DNA of 64,000 nt from Agrobacterium arsenijevicii. Its GTDB lineage: Bacteria > Pseudomonadota > Alphaproteobacteria > Rhizobiales > Rhizobiaceae. The notes under the pieces are model-generated. The model ran no database searches and was not told where the DNA came from. It was given only the letters and a program-made list of their open reading frames with translations. The DNA is taken from positions 90,051 through 154,050 of the forward strand of contig JWIT01000013.1 in the NCBI GenBank assembly GCA_000949895.1, in the 5' to 3' direction. Below, one piece after another: positions 47,316 to 54,941 of the stretch (positions within the stretch are counted from its first letter, which is position 1; each line of letters starts with the position of its first letter). Made by a program: the position numbers and the translations under genes.

Positions 47316-48193
47316 GATGTTGCTCCCCCGCGGCGCAGTCGGGGCAGGATCAGCGCGATGGCCACCAATACCGCCGTAACGAAGTTGAGATCGGACGCCT
47401 TGAGACCCAGCACATCGCTCGACAAAGCGAGCTGGATGGCAAGACGATAGGCGATGGAGCCGAAAACACAGCCGATCAGCGCAATCAGAATGCCCCGCGA
47501 GCCAAACAGCGTTTCGCCGATGATGACGGCCGCAAGCCCGACGACGATAGTGCCGACACCGGCCGTCACATCCGCAAAACCATTGGTCTGCGCAAAAAGT
47601 GCGCCACCGAGAGCGACGAGCGCATTTGAAAGCGCCATGCCGAGATAGATCTGGTTGCCGGTCTTCACCCCTTGGGCGCGCGCCATCCGCGCATTCGCAC
47701 CCGTCGCCCGCATGGCAAGGCCCGCGTCGCTCTCAAGGAAACGCCAGACGAGAATGACGGCGAGCAACACCAGCGCGCCGATAAAGAGTGGCCGCACGAG
47801 ATATTCGGAAAGACCGAGACCGTAGAATGGCGAGATCATCGTATCCTGATTGAGCAGCGCCACATTCGGCTTTCCCATCACCCGGAGGTTCACCGAAAAC
47901 AGTGCGATCATCGTCAGGATCGACGCGAGCAGGTTGAGTATCTTGAACCGGACATTCAGCGTGGCCGTGACGATGCCGGCACCGGCGCCGGCAACCATCG
48001 CAATCGCTGTCGCCACCCAGGCATTGAGACCAGCAATGATCATCACAGCCGCAACAGCCGCGCCGAGCGGAAACGAACCGTCCACGGTCAGATCAGGAAA
48101 ATCAAGTACCCGGAAAGCGAGATAGACGCCGATCGCCACAAAGGCGAAGACCAGTCCAAGCTCCACGGCACCCCAGAAAGCGATTTGGCTCAC
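47312..48193 (-). CDS. ABC importer permease (COG4120-like)
   Basis: A 293-residue membrane permease of the BPD_transp_2 fold (ribose/branched-chain amino-acid type) with about eight to nine helices. FAFVAIGVYLAFRVLDFPDLTVDGSFPLGAA and ARAQGVKTGNQIYLGMALSNALVALGGALFAQ are typical of the COG4120 group. GTG 48193 follows AAGGA by seven bases. Confidence 0.9.
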   Translation of the reverse strand: MSQIAFWGAVELGLVFAFVAIGVYLAFRVLDFPDLTVDGSFPLGAAVAAVMIIAGLNAWVATAIAMVAGAGAGIVTATLNVRFKILNLLASILTMIALFSVNLRVMGKPNVALLNQDTMISPFYGLGLSEYLVRPLFIGALVLLAVILVWRFLESDAGLAMRATGANARMARAQGVKTGNQIYLGMALSNALVALGGALFAQTNGFADVTAGVGTIVVGLAAVIIGETLFGSRGILIALIGCVFGSIAYRLAIQLALSSDVLGLKASDLNFVTAVLVAIALILPRLRRGGATS

Positions 48194-48258
48194 GGTAATG
48201 TCCTTGTTATTGCCGCCACGTCGGCGGATGCGGGCATCGTTTTCGTGCCGCGCAAAGC

Positions 48259-48281
48259 GGGCGGCGGGTTTGCCGCCGCCC
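48259..48281 (-). promoter_or_regulatory. Intercistronic hairpin after the binding-protein gene
   Basis: GGGCGGCGG (48259-48267) pairs perfectly with 48273-48281, loop GTTTG, in the 101-bp gap between the binding-protein stop and the permease start. Such stems commonly protect the 3' end of the abundant binding-protein mRNA. Confidence 0.6.
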
Positions 48282-48294
48282 GAAGTTCGGTTGT

Positions 48295-49248
48295 TTAGTC
48301 GATGACCTTGGTGGCGCGCTTGGTTACGCTTTCCGGGAAGGTGACGCCGGCTTTTTCAGCGGCCTTCTTGTTGATCACCAGGTCCGTACCAACGGCAACG
48401 GTTGCCGGAATGTCGCCCGGCTTCTCACCCTTGAGGATGCGGACCACGACAGCGCCGGTCTGTTTGCCAACGTCGAAATAGTTGAAGCCGAGGGCCGCAA
48501 CCGCACCGCGAGCAACGGAATCCGTATCGGCAGCGTAGAGCGGAATCTTGGCTTCACTCGCAACACCTGCTGCCGCCTCGAAAGCGGAGACGATGGTGTT
48601 GTCGGTCGGCACGTAGATCACGTCAGCCTTGCCGACCAGCGCGCGCGTCGCGCCCTGCACTTCAGCGGACTTGGTAGCGACGGATTCAACGACCTTCAGA
48701 CCGGCCTTTTCGGCTTCAGCCTTCAGCGCTGCAAGCGTCGAGACGGAGTTGGCTTCGGCGGAGTTGTAGATGAAGCCGACGGACTTGGCGTTCGGCGAGA
48801 TTTCCTTGATCAGCGCCAGATGTTCGCCGACCGGCAGCATGTCGGAAAGGCCGGTCACGTTGCGGCCGGGCTTTTCCATGCTCTTGACGAGCTGTGCGCC
48901 AACCGGATCGGAAACGGCCGTGAAGACGACGGGAATATCACGCGTAGCCGCAACGACGGCCTGAGCTGATGGCGTGGAGATCGGCACGATGACGTTTGGA
49001 GCTTCGCCCACGAACTGACGCGCGATCTGTGCTGCGGTACCGGGATTGCCCTGCGCGGACTCGTAGAGGAACTTGAGGTTCTCGCCTTCCTTGTAACCGG
49101 CCTCGGCAAGGGCCGCCTTGACGCCATCCCGTGCAGCGTCGAGCGCCGGATGTTCAACAATGGCGGTGACAGCGACGGTAACGGTTTCGGCCTTGGCCGG
49201 CAGAACGAGGGCGCTCGCGGCTGCGAGCGCCAGAATGAATGCACGCAT
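48295..49248 (-). CDS. ABC transporter substrate-binding protein (COG2984, TrpX-like)
   Basis: A 317-residue periplasmic protein with a signal peptide (MRAFILALAAASALVLPAKA). The mature domain has IVEHPALDAARDGVKAALAEAGY, IARQFVGEAPNVIVPISTPS and VFTAVSDPVGAQLVKSMEKPG, characteristic of the COG2984 family. In streptococci relatives bind tryptophan (TrpX) and other aromatic amino acids, so an aromatic substrate is possible but unproven. ATG 49248 follows GGAGG closely. Confidence 0.92.
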   Translation of the reverse strand: MRAFILALAAASALVLPAKAETVTVAVTAIVEHPALDAARDGVKAALAEAGYKEGENLKFLYESAQGNPGTAAQIARQFVGEAPNVIVPISTPSAQAVVAATRDIPVVFTAVSDPVGAQLVKSMEKPGRNVTGLSDMLPVGEHLALIKEISPNAKSVGFIYNSAEANSVSTLAALKAEAEKAGLKVVESVATKSAEVQGATRALVGKADVIYVPTDNTIVSAFEAAAGVASEAKIPLYAADTDSVARGAVAALGFNYFDVGKQTGAVVVRILKGEKPGDIPATVAVGTDLVINKKAAEKAGVTFPESVTKRATKVID

Positions 49249-49280
49249 AGGTATCCTCCAGTTGGTTTCTTATTGCCGTC

Positions 49281-49309
49281 TTATTAGAAACAAGACCGCC
49301 CGAAATCAA
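49281..49309 (-). promoter_or_regulatory. Promoter of the ABC importer operon
   Basis: TTGATT (49309-49304) and TAATAA (49286-49281) on the reverse strand are separated by exactly 17 bases and lie about 35 bases before the binding-protein start. One of the better sigma-70 matches in the window. Confidence 0.55.
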
Positions 49310-49356
49310 TCAAAGAACCGCAACGAAGCAAGCTTTCTGCCGCAATTGGCGTCGAT

Positions 49357-50595
49357 TCAGTCGTCCGCACCGTGGTTGGCGATCATCATCGCCTCGAAAG
49401 CCAGCCTTTCGGTCTTGCGCATGCGCTCGGATTCCGACTTCAGCTGACCGCAGGCGGCAAGAATATCGCGGCCGCGCGGGGTGCGGATCGGCGAGGCATA
49501 ACCCGCCTGATTGATGAAATCTGCGAATTTCTCGATCTGCGCCCATTCGGAGCACTGATAGTTCGTGCCCGGCCACGGGTTGAACGGAATGAGGTTGATC
49601 TTGGCCGGAACGCCTCTCAGAAGCTGCACCAGCATCTTGGCGTCTTCCAGGCTGTCGTTCACATCCTTCAGCATCACATATTCGAAGGTGATGCGGCGGG
49701 CGTTGGAGACACCAGGATAATTACGGCAGGCCTCGATCAGCTCCTTCAGCGGATATTTCTTGTTGATCGGCACCAGCATGTCGCGCAGATCGTCACGCAC
49801 CGCATGCAGCGAAATCGCCAGCATGACGCCGATCTCATCGCCCGTGCGGAAGATTTCCGGCACGACGCCGGAGGTGGACAAAGTCACGCGACGCTTGGAG
49901 AGCGACAGGCCGTCACCATCGGTGGCGATCAGAAGTGCGGTCTTCACATGCTCGAAATTGTAGAGCGGCTCGCCCATGCCCATCATCACGATGTTGGAAA
50001 CCTTGCGGCCTTCGTTCGGCACATAAGCGCCAACCGGTGTCGAGCCATCGGGAAAATCGCCGAGCCGGTCGCGGGCAAGCAGAAGCTGGGCGAGAATTTC
50101 CTCGGCCGTCAGGTTGCGCACCAGACGCTGGGTGCCGGTGTGACAGAAGGAACAGGTCAGCGAACAGCCGACCTGGCTCGAGATGCACAACGTGCCGCGC
50201 CCCTCTTCGGGAATATAGACCGTCTCGATCTCGACGGGACGCCCCGCTCCGCGCGGCGGAAAACGCATCAGCCATTTGCGGGTACCGTCATTGGAGATCT
50301 GCTCCTCGACGATTTCCGGGCGGGCGATGGTGAAGGCGGCCTTCAGCTTTTCCCGAAGCTCCTTGGCAACATTGTTCATGTTGTCAAAATCCGAGACGCC
50401 GCGCACATAAAGCCAGTTCCACAACTGGCTGACGCGCATCTTCAGCTGCTTCTGCGGCACGCCGATCTCGGCCAGCGCCTCGCCCATTTCCTCACGCGTC
50501 AAACCAATCAGCGATGGCTTGCCGGACATGAGATCGCTATTGGCGATCAGGGGAGTTTTGACTGCCAGACCGGCAGGGGCATGCAATACGGACAT
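49357..50595 (-). CDS. rlmN: 23S rRNA (adenine-2503-C2) / tRNA methyltransferase RlmN
   Basis: A 412-residue radical-SAM enzyme methylating C2 of A2503 in 23S rRNA and A37 in some tRNAs. The [4Fe-4S] cysteines are in [27 protein letters not shown] is a family block, and the second catalytic cysteine is in [14 protein letters not shown] 50595 is chosen over GTG 50598. It lies directly upstream of the ABC importer operon. Confidence 0.95.
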   Translation of the reverse strand: MSVLHAPAGLAVKTPLIANSDLMSGKPSLIGLTREEMGEALAEIGVPQKQLKMRVSQLWNWLYVRGVSDFDNMNNVAKELREKLKAAFTIARPEIVEEQISNDGTRKWLMRFPPRGAGRPVEIETVYIPEEGRGTLCISSQVGCSLTCSFCHTGTQRLVRNLTAEEILAQLLLARDRLGDFPDGSTPVGAYVPNEGRKVSNIVMMGMGEPLYNFEHVKTALLIATDGDGLSLSKRRVTLSTSGVVPEIFRTGDEIGVMLAISLHAVRDDLRDMLVPINKKYPLKELIEACRNYPGVSNARRITFEYVMLKDVNDSLEDAKMLVQLLRGVPAKINLIPFNPWPGTNYQCSEWAQIEKFADFINQAGYASPIRTPRGRDILAACGQLKSESERMRKTERLAFEAMMIANHGADD

Positions 50596-50742
50596 CACGC
50601 TATCCCATCATCCAATGCATCGCACGACCAGCCCTTCGGAAAGGCGGAAAATCGTCTGCATGTCGAGAAAATCAAAGGCGGAGCACTTTTCGCGCGTCCG
50701 CCTGTCAATGTTGCCGCGCCTTTAGCATCAAACAAGCAAAAA

Positions 50743-50771
50743 TGCAAATGGCCGGTCGATGACCGGCCATT
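50743..50771 (-). terminator. Terminator after the IalB-family gene
   Basis: AATGGCCGGTC (50747-50757) pairs perfectly with 50761-50771, loop GAT. On the reverse strand TTGCATTTTTGC follows. Confidence 0.7.
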
Positions 50772-50795
50772 CACAAAGCTGACAAAGCGCCAGGA

Positions 50796-51299
50796 TTACT
50801 TGCAGCTCTCGATCTGCTTGAAAGCAGCCGAAATACCCGACAGCGAATAGGAATAGGAGGTAGCGGTGCCGCGGCCGGAAACCGCCTTGACCGTCATCGA
50901 CTTGCCGCCCTTCATCGCAGCCACGAGAGCGGGTTCCTCAGCGGCGTTTTCAACCCAGGCAGCCTTGTCCTTGGTGAACATCACGAAGTTCTTGTTGTCG
51001 ATCGTGACGTTGACCTTGGAGCCCTGCTTCAGCGTATAACCGACCATCGCCTGCGGCTCGTAGGAAATATTCTGGCCGGGGCGCTGCGACACGATGAAGA
51101 AGATATCGCCGTGATCGACGCTCGCCGGTTCCTTGGAGGTCGGAATGGAAAGAACGTAGCAGACGGTGCTGTTACCCGATTTGTACGAATAGGCGCCCCA
51201 TGCATTGAACTGCTGGATACGCGTGGGCGACTGTGCAGATGCTACGCCGACGCTGGTCAGCAAAATGGCCACTGCGGTTGCTACACTTCTTACAAACAT
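50796..51299 (-). CDS. Invasion-associated locus B (IalB) family exported protein
   Basis: A 167-residue exported protein: signal peptide of about 22 residues ending VASA, then RIQQFNAWGAYSYK, VCYVLSIPTSKEP and SQRPGQNISYEP. This is the invasion-associated locus B family, first described in Bartonella and common in free-living rhizobia; its molecular role is unknown. ATG 51299 follows AGGA in GCAGGAAATTCTATG; the 33-codon longer frame would hide the signal peptide. Confidence 0.88.
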   Translation of the reverse strand: MFVRSVATAVAILLTSVGVASAQSPTRIQQFNAWGAYSYKSGNSTVCYVLSIPTSKEPASVDHGDIFFIVSQRPGQNISYEPQAMVGYTLKQGSKVNVTIDNKNFVMFTKDKAAWVENAAEEPALVAAMKGGKSMTVKAVSGRGTATSYSYSLSGISAAFKQIESCK

Positions 51300-51596
51300 A
51301 GAATTTCCTGCCGGGTTATTGTCTTCCATTAGCCCGAAGCAGCGGCGGGCTCCATTTTCTGGATCGGCCACGTTCAGGTGCGGATCGTCTTTTCTCATTG
51401 TGGTCAGGAAGCGGTTACCAAACCGTCAACAACACGCATAAAATGCCGAAAACGTCTTGCAGTGTTACAGATCGGCTACGCCCGCACCCTGAGAAGAAAG
51501 GCGTGGCACGCCCTTCCCGTCATGTCTATGACACACAAATTCAGGCAACAATTTGTCGCCTGCCCGGCTCCGAAGAGCCTCCTCATCACAGACGTG

Positions 51597-51977
51597 TTAT
51601 TCGGCCTCCTGCTGCCGTTTCAGCATGGCATCCGCCGCATCGTAATGTTCCATCTTGATATGGGCGCGGATCATTGCAAACGCCGCCGTCATGACCGCGA
51701 TGTCGTCGGTAAAGCCGACGACCGCCAGCATGTCCGGTATGGCGTCCAGCGGCATGATGAAGTAGGCGAGCGCGGCCAGAATGATGCCCTTGGCACGCAG
51801 CGGCGTATCCCGGTCGATCGCGCAATAATAGGCCGCTGCCGCATCGCGCGCGAAGGGCACCTTGGTCATCACACGCTTCAGCTTCGGCCAGAATTTGGCG
51901 CGCACGACGCGTTCGCGTTCACCCTGGCTGCCGGTTTCTCCGGGCAAAAGAATTTCACCGATTTTCACATCATCCAT
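51597..51977 (-). CDS. YkvA/DUF1232-family protein
   Basis: A 126-residue protein of the DUF1232 (YkvA) family. The signature block runs DRDTPLRAKGIILAALAYFIMPLD then DAIPDMLAVVGFTDDIAVM, one membrane segment containing the conserved P-x-D-x-I-P-D. ATG 51977 is preferred to GTG 51998; GGAGGA lies 11 bases before it. Function unknown. Confidence 0.87.
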   Translation of the reverse strand: MDDVKIGEILLPGETGSQGERERVVRAKFWPKLKRVMTKVPFARDAAAAYYCAIDRDTPLRAKGIILAALAYFIMPLDAIPDMLAVVGFTDDIAVMTAAFAMIRAHIKMEHYDAADAMLKRQQEAE

Positions 51978-52028
51978 GATCGACGGTCCTCCGGTCACGG
52001 CTATTATATGGGACTTAAAGCCCGCTGT

Positions 52029-52334
52029 TCAATTCCCACGGCCCGTCGCCGCCTTCTGCATGGCCTCGGCCAGGAGAAAATCCCGCTCGGTCACGCCCTG
52101 CGAATCGTGGGTCGTGAGGCAGACCCTGACCCGCGAATAGACGTTCGACCATTCGGGATGATGATTGAGCCTTTCCGCCACGAGAGCGGACTCGGCCATG
52201 AAACCGAAAGCCTCCGCAAAACTCGCAAACTTGAAGGACCGGACGATTGCCGCCCCGTCCTCGCGCAGGGACCAGCCTTCGAGTTTTAAAAGCGCCTGCC
52301 GGACGGCTTCCGGTTCAAGTCTGGGATATTTCAT
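52029..52334 (-). CDS. phhB: Pterin-4a-carbinolamine dehydratase
   Basis: A 101-residue PCD/DCoH enzyme that dehydrates 4a-hydroxytetrahydropterin. The family motif [20 protein letters not shown] with three histidines is exact. It normally supports phenylalanine hydroxylase, but no such gene is near. Start ATG 52334. Confidence 0.93.
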   Translation of the reverse strand: MKYPRLEPEAVRQALLKLEGWSLREDGAAIVRSFKFASFAEAFGFMAESALVAERLNHHPEWSNVYSRVRVCLTTHDSQGVTERDFLLAEAMQKAATGRGN

Positions 52335-52414
52335 GCATCTTGCCTCCGCTTGACATGCGATCCGCTGTTTCGGACAAACATTAACGCCTCAACGACCGGA
52401 TCGACGCATATTTC

Positions 52415-52894
52415 ATGAAACATACAGCCGTTCTTTTTGTCTGCATGGGCAATATCTGCCGCTCACCGCTTGCCGAAGGCATTTTGACAAACCTTGCCGA
52501 AAGCGAAGGTCTGTCCCGCCAGCTCACCGTCGATTCCGCCGGCACCGGCGGCTGGCACACCGGCACCGCCCCGGACCACAGATCCATCGCGATAGCCCGC
52601 AAGCACGGCATCGATATTTCCCGGCAGCGCGCGCGGCAGATCAGCCAGGCCGATTTCGAAACCTTCGATCTCATCTTTGCCATGGACAGCAGCAATCTGG
52701 CGAAACTGCTTCAAAAGGCGCCCGAAAACCAGATGCACAAAATCCACCTGTTTCTGGACTATGCTTCGGGACGCCATGAAAGCGTCCCTGATCCCTATTT
52801 CGGTGGTGAAGACGGCTTTGTGGCCGTCTACAACATGCTTTTGGCGGGATGCAGCTCGTTGCTCGAAAAGATGGCGCTGGACCGCGCCTCGTGA
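52415..52894 (+). CDS. Low-molecular-weight protein tyrosine phosphatase
   Basis: A 159-residue LMW-PTP. The P-loop is VCMGNICRSP with the nucleophile C10 and R16; the acid/base aspartate is in DPYFGGEDGF. It acts on phosphotyrosine or arginine-phosphate of unknown targets. No exopolysaccharide kinase cluster is nearby, unlike Wzb-type copies. Its 3' end overlaps the convergent thpR gene by 67 bases. Confidence 0.92.
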   Translation: MKHTAVLFVCMGNICRSPLAEGILTNLAESEGLSRQLTVDSAGTGGWHTGTAPDHRSIAIARKHGIDISRQRARQISQADFETFDLIFAMDSSNLAKLLQKAPENQMHKIHLFLDYASGRHESVPDPYFGGEDGFVAVYNMLLAGCSSLLEKMALDRAS

Positions 52895-53421
52895 AGCGGA
52901 AACACCTCTTCCACGATGTAAGGCCCACCGCCCACCGATTCCTTCGACGACATCAGCACAAAACGACCGACCGTGAAGGGCGAAGTGCGGAAATTGCCGC
53001 GTCCGGAGAGATAGTGCACCACATCGTCCAGACGAGAGGAGCGCAGCCGCGCCAACGTCACATGCGGCATGAATTTGCGCGGATCCGGCGGGAGACCGAT
53101 CCTCTGGCAAATTCTTTCGACCTCCGCCTGAAGCGCATGCATTTCCGGCGAGGGGGAAACCCCTGCCCAGATGGAATGCGGTTTCTTGGAGCCGAAGGAA
53201 CCCATACCGTTGAGATTGAGCTGGAATTCCGGTCTCTCGATCCGGTCCAGCCTATCAACGACCTCATCGGCGGTTCTTCCGTCGATATCGCCGATAAAAC
53301 GCAGGGTTATGTGATAATTCTCCACATCGATCCACCGGGCTCCCGGCAGACCACCGCGCAACAATGAAAGGCTCATAGCCGCATTGCGCGGAATTTCGAG
53401 GGCGATAAACAGTCTCGGCAT
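52828..53421 (-). CDS. thpR: RNA 2',3'-cyclic phosphodiesterase (2H family)
   Basis: A 197-residue 2H phosphoesterase with two H-x-T motifs, H37-ITL and H120-VTL, on the usual duplicated fold. MPRLFIALEIP is a conserved start, so ATG 53421 is taken over a 15-codon longer frame. It opens 2',3'-cyclic RNA ends in vitro; the biological RNA is unknown. It overlaps the phosphatase gene tail to tail by 67 bases. Confidence 0.92.
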   Translation of the reverse strand: MPRLFIALEIPRNAAMSLSLLRGGLPGARWIDVENYHITLRFIGDIDGRTADEVVDRLDRIERPEFQLNLNGMGSFGSKKPHSIWAGVSPSPEMHALQAEVERICQRIGLPPDPRKFMPHVTLARLRSSRLDDVVHYLSGRGNFRTSPFTVGRFVLMSSKESVGGGPYIVEEVFPLHEARSSAIFSSNELHPAKSML

Positions 53422-53489
53422 GGCGAGCTCCCCGAATCTCTTGGCAGAACAAGCATAGCGAATCACGCAATGCAGACGGGCGCAAGTGC

Positions 53490-54140
53490 TTATTTTTTTT
53501 GCGCACCGATTGTCTTGATGAAGCTTTCAACAGCCGGCAAAGATTTCTCCACCATCATGGCAACTCCCTGCGTATTGGGGTGCATCTTGTCGTCCAGCTT
53601 CAGCTTATCATCCGTCACCACGCCATCCAGAAAGAACGGATAAAGCGCCAGGTTGTATTTTTCCGCAAGCTGCGGATAGATCGGATTGAAGCGCTTGGCA
53701 TAATCTTCGCCCATATTCGGTGGCGCCATAATGCCGACCAGCAAGACGGCTATGTTGCGTTTCTGAAAGCCGGAAATGATGGCATCGAGGTTCTTTTCCG
53801 TCTGTTCCGGCGCAATACCACGCAGCGCGTCATTGGCGCCAAGTTCCAGAATGACCCCGTCCGTGCCGTCCGGAACCGACCATTCCGCCCGCGCCAGGCC
53901 GCCGGAGGAGGTATCGCCGGACACGCCGGCATTGGTGACGGCGACATTGATGCCCTTGGCCTTTAATGCAGCTTCAAGCTGTGCAGTGTAGCTGTCATTG
54001 GGGGGCAGCTGATACCCGGCCATCAGGCTGTCGCCGAGGCCAACCAGTTGCAATGTCCGCTCCTGGGCCGTGGCCACCGAGGCGGAAAAGGCGGCGGCGA
54101 AAATGACGATGAAGTGAAACAGGGCAGCTTTAAATCTCAT
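53490..54140 (-). CDS. Periplasmic GDSL-type arylesterase / lysophospholipase (TesA-like)
   Basis: A 216-residue SGNH hydrolase with a signal peptide of about 25 residues (ending SVATA). All blocks are present: GLGDSLMAGY (S38), NAGVSGDTSSGG (glycine), LGANDALRG (asparagine) and DDKMHPN (Asp/His). It is divergent from an ABC exporter related to YbbA/YbbP, matching the tesA-ybbA-ybbP order of enterobacteria. Confidence 0.92.
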   Translation of the reverse strand: MRFKAALFHFIVIFAAAFSASVATAQERTLQLVGLGDSLMAGYQLPPNDSYTAQLEAALKAKGINVAVTNAGVSGDTSSGGLARAEWSVPDGTDGVILELGANDALRGIAPEQTEKNLDAIISGFQKRNIAVLLVGIMAPPNMGEDYAKRFNPIYPQLAEKYNLALYPFFLDGVVTDDKLKLDDKMHPNTQGVAMMVEKSLPAVESFIKTIGAQKK

Positions 54141-54230
54141 CTCGGCTTTCCTAACTTGGTTCGCATTGTCTGAAATACCGACCGCATCGACACCGCCAGA
54201 CTGTTTTCATCATATATAGGAACGAGAATT

Positions 54231-54941
54231 GTGACGAAAAGCATCATAGAGCTGAAGAAAGCCGACCTCACGCTCGGCAACGCCGCCGCCTCCGTTCACG
54301 TTCTCAAGAACATCGATCTTGCCATCGGCGAAAGCGAGGCGGTTGGCATCGTCGGCCCTTCCGGCTCGGGAAAATCGACGCTTCTGATGGTGCTTGCCGG
54401 CCTCGAGAGGCTCGATAGCGGCGAGATCGTCATAGCGGGCACGGAATTGCACAAGCTCGGAGAGGATGCTCTCGCGGATTTTCGCGGCAAGAATATCGGC
54501 ATCGTTTTCCAGTCCTTTCACCTGATTGCCAATATGACGGCGCTGGAAAACGTCGCCGTTCCGCTGGAACTGGCCAACGTGCCGAACCCCTTCGAGATCG
54601 CCACCCGCGAACTCGTCGCCGTCGGTCTTGGCGAACGCCTCAATCATTATCCCGGCCAGCTCTCCGGCGGTGAACAGCAACGTGTCGCCATCGCCCGTGC
54701 GCTTGCACCCTCACCCGCCGTGCTGATCGCCGATGAACCAACCGGCAATCTCGATACCGACACCGGCAAGCAGATCGCTGATCTTCTTTTTGCGAAACAG
54801 GCCGAGCGCGGCATGACGATGATCCTCGTCACCCATGATCCGTCACTGGCCGCCCGCTGCTCGCGGCAGATCAAGGTCCGCTCCGGCGAAATCGAGGGCG
54901 ACAGCGCCACTGCCCATATAGCCCGGGCGGTATCGGCATGA
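54231..54941 (+). CDS. ybbA: ABC transporter ATP-binding protein (YbbA/LolD-like)
   Basis: A 236-residue ABC ATPase: Walker A GPSGSGKST (about 43-51), Q-loop FQSFHLIANMTALENV, signature LSGGEQQRVAIARAL, Walker B VLIADEPTGNLD. It starts at GTG 54231, with AGGA about ten bases upstream. The stop overlaps the permease ATG (ATGA), and it is divergent from the TesA-like gene. Probably acts on outer-membrane or periplasmic lipid or lipoprotein substrates. Confidence 0.92.
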   Translation: MTKSIIELKKADLTLGNAAASVHVLKNIDLAIGESEAVGIVGPSGSGKSTLLMVLAGLERLDSGEIVIAGTELHKLGEDALADFRGKNIGIVFQSFHLIANMTALENVAVPLELANVPNPFEIATRELVAVGLGERLNHYPGQLSGGEQQRVAIARALAPSPAVLIADEPTGNLDTDTGKQIADLLFAKQAERGMTMILVTHDPSLAARCSRQIKVRSGEIEGDSATAHIARAVSA

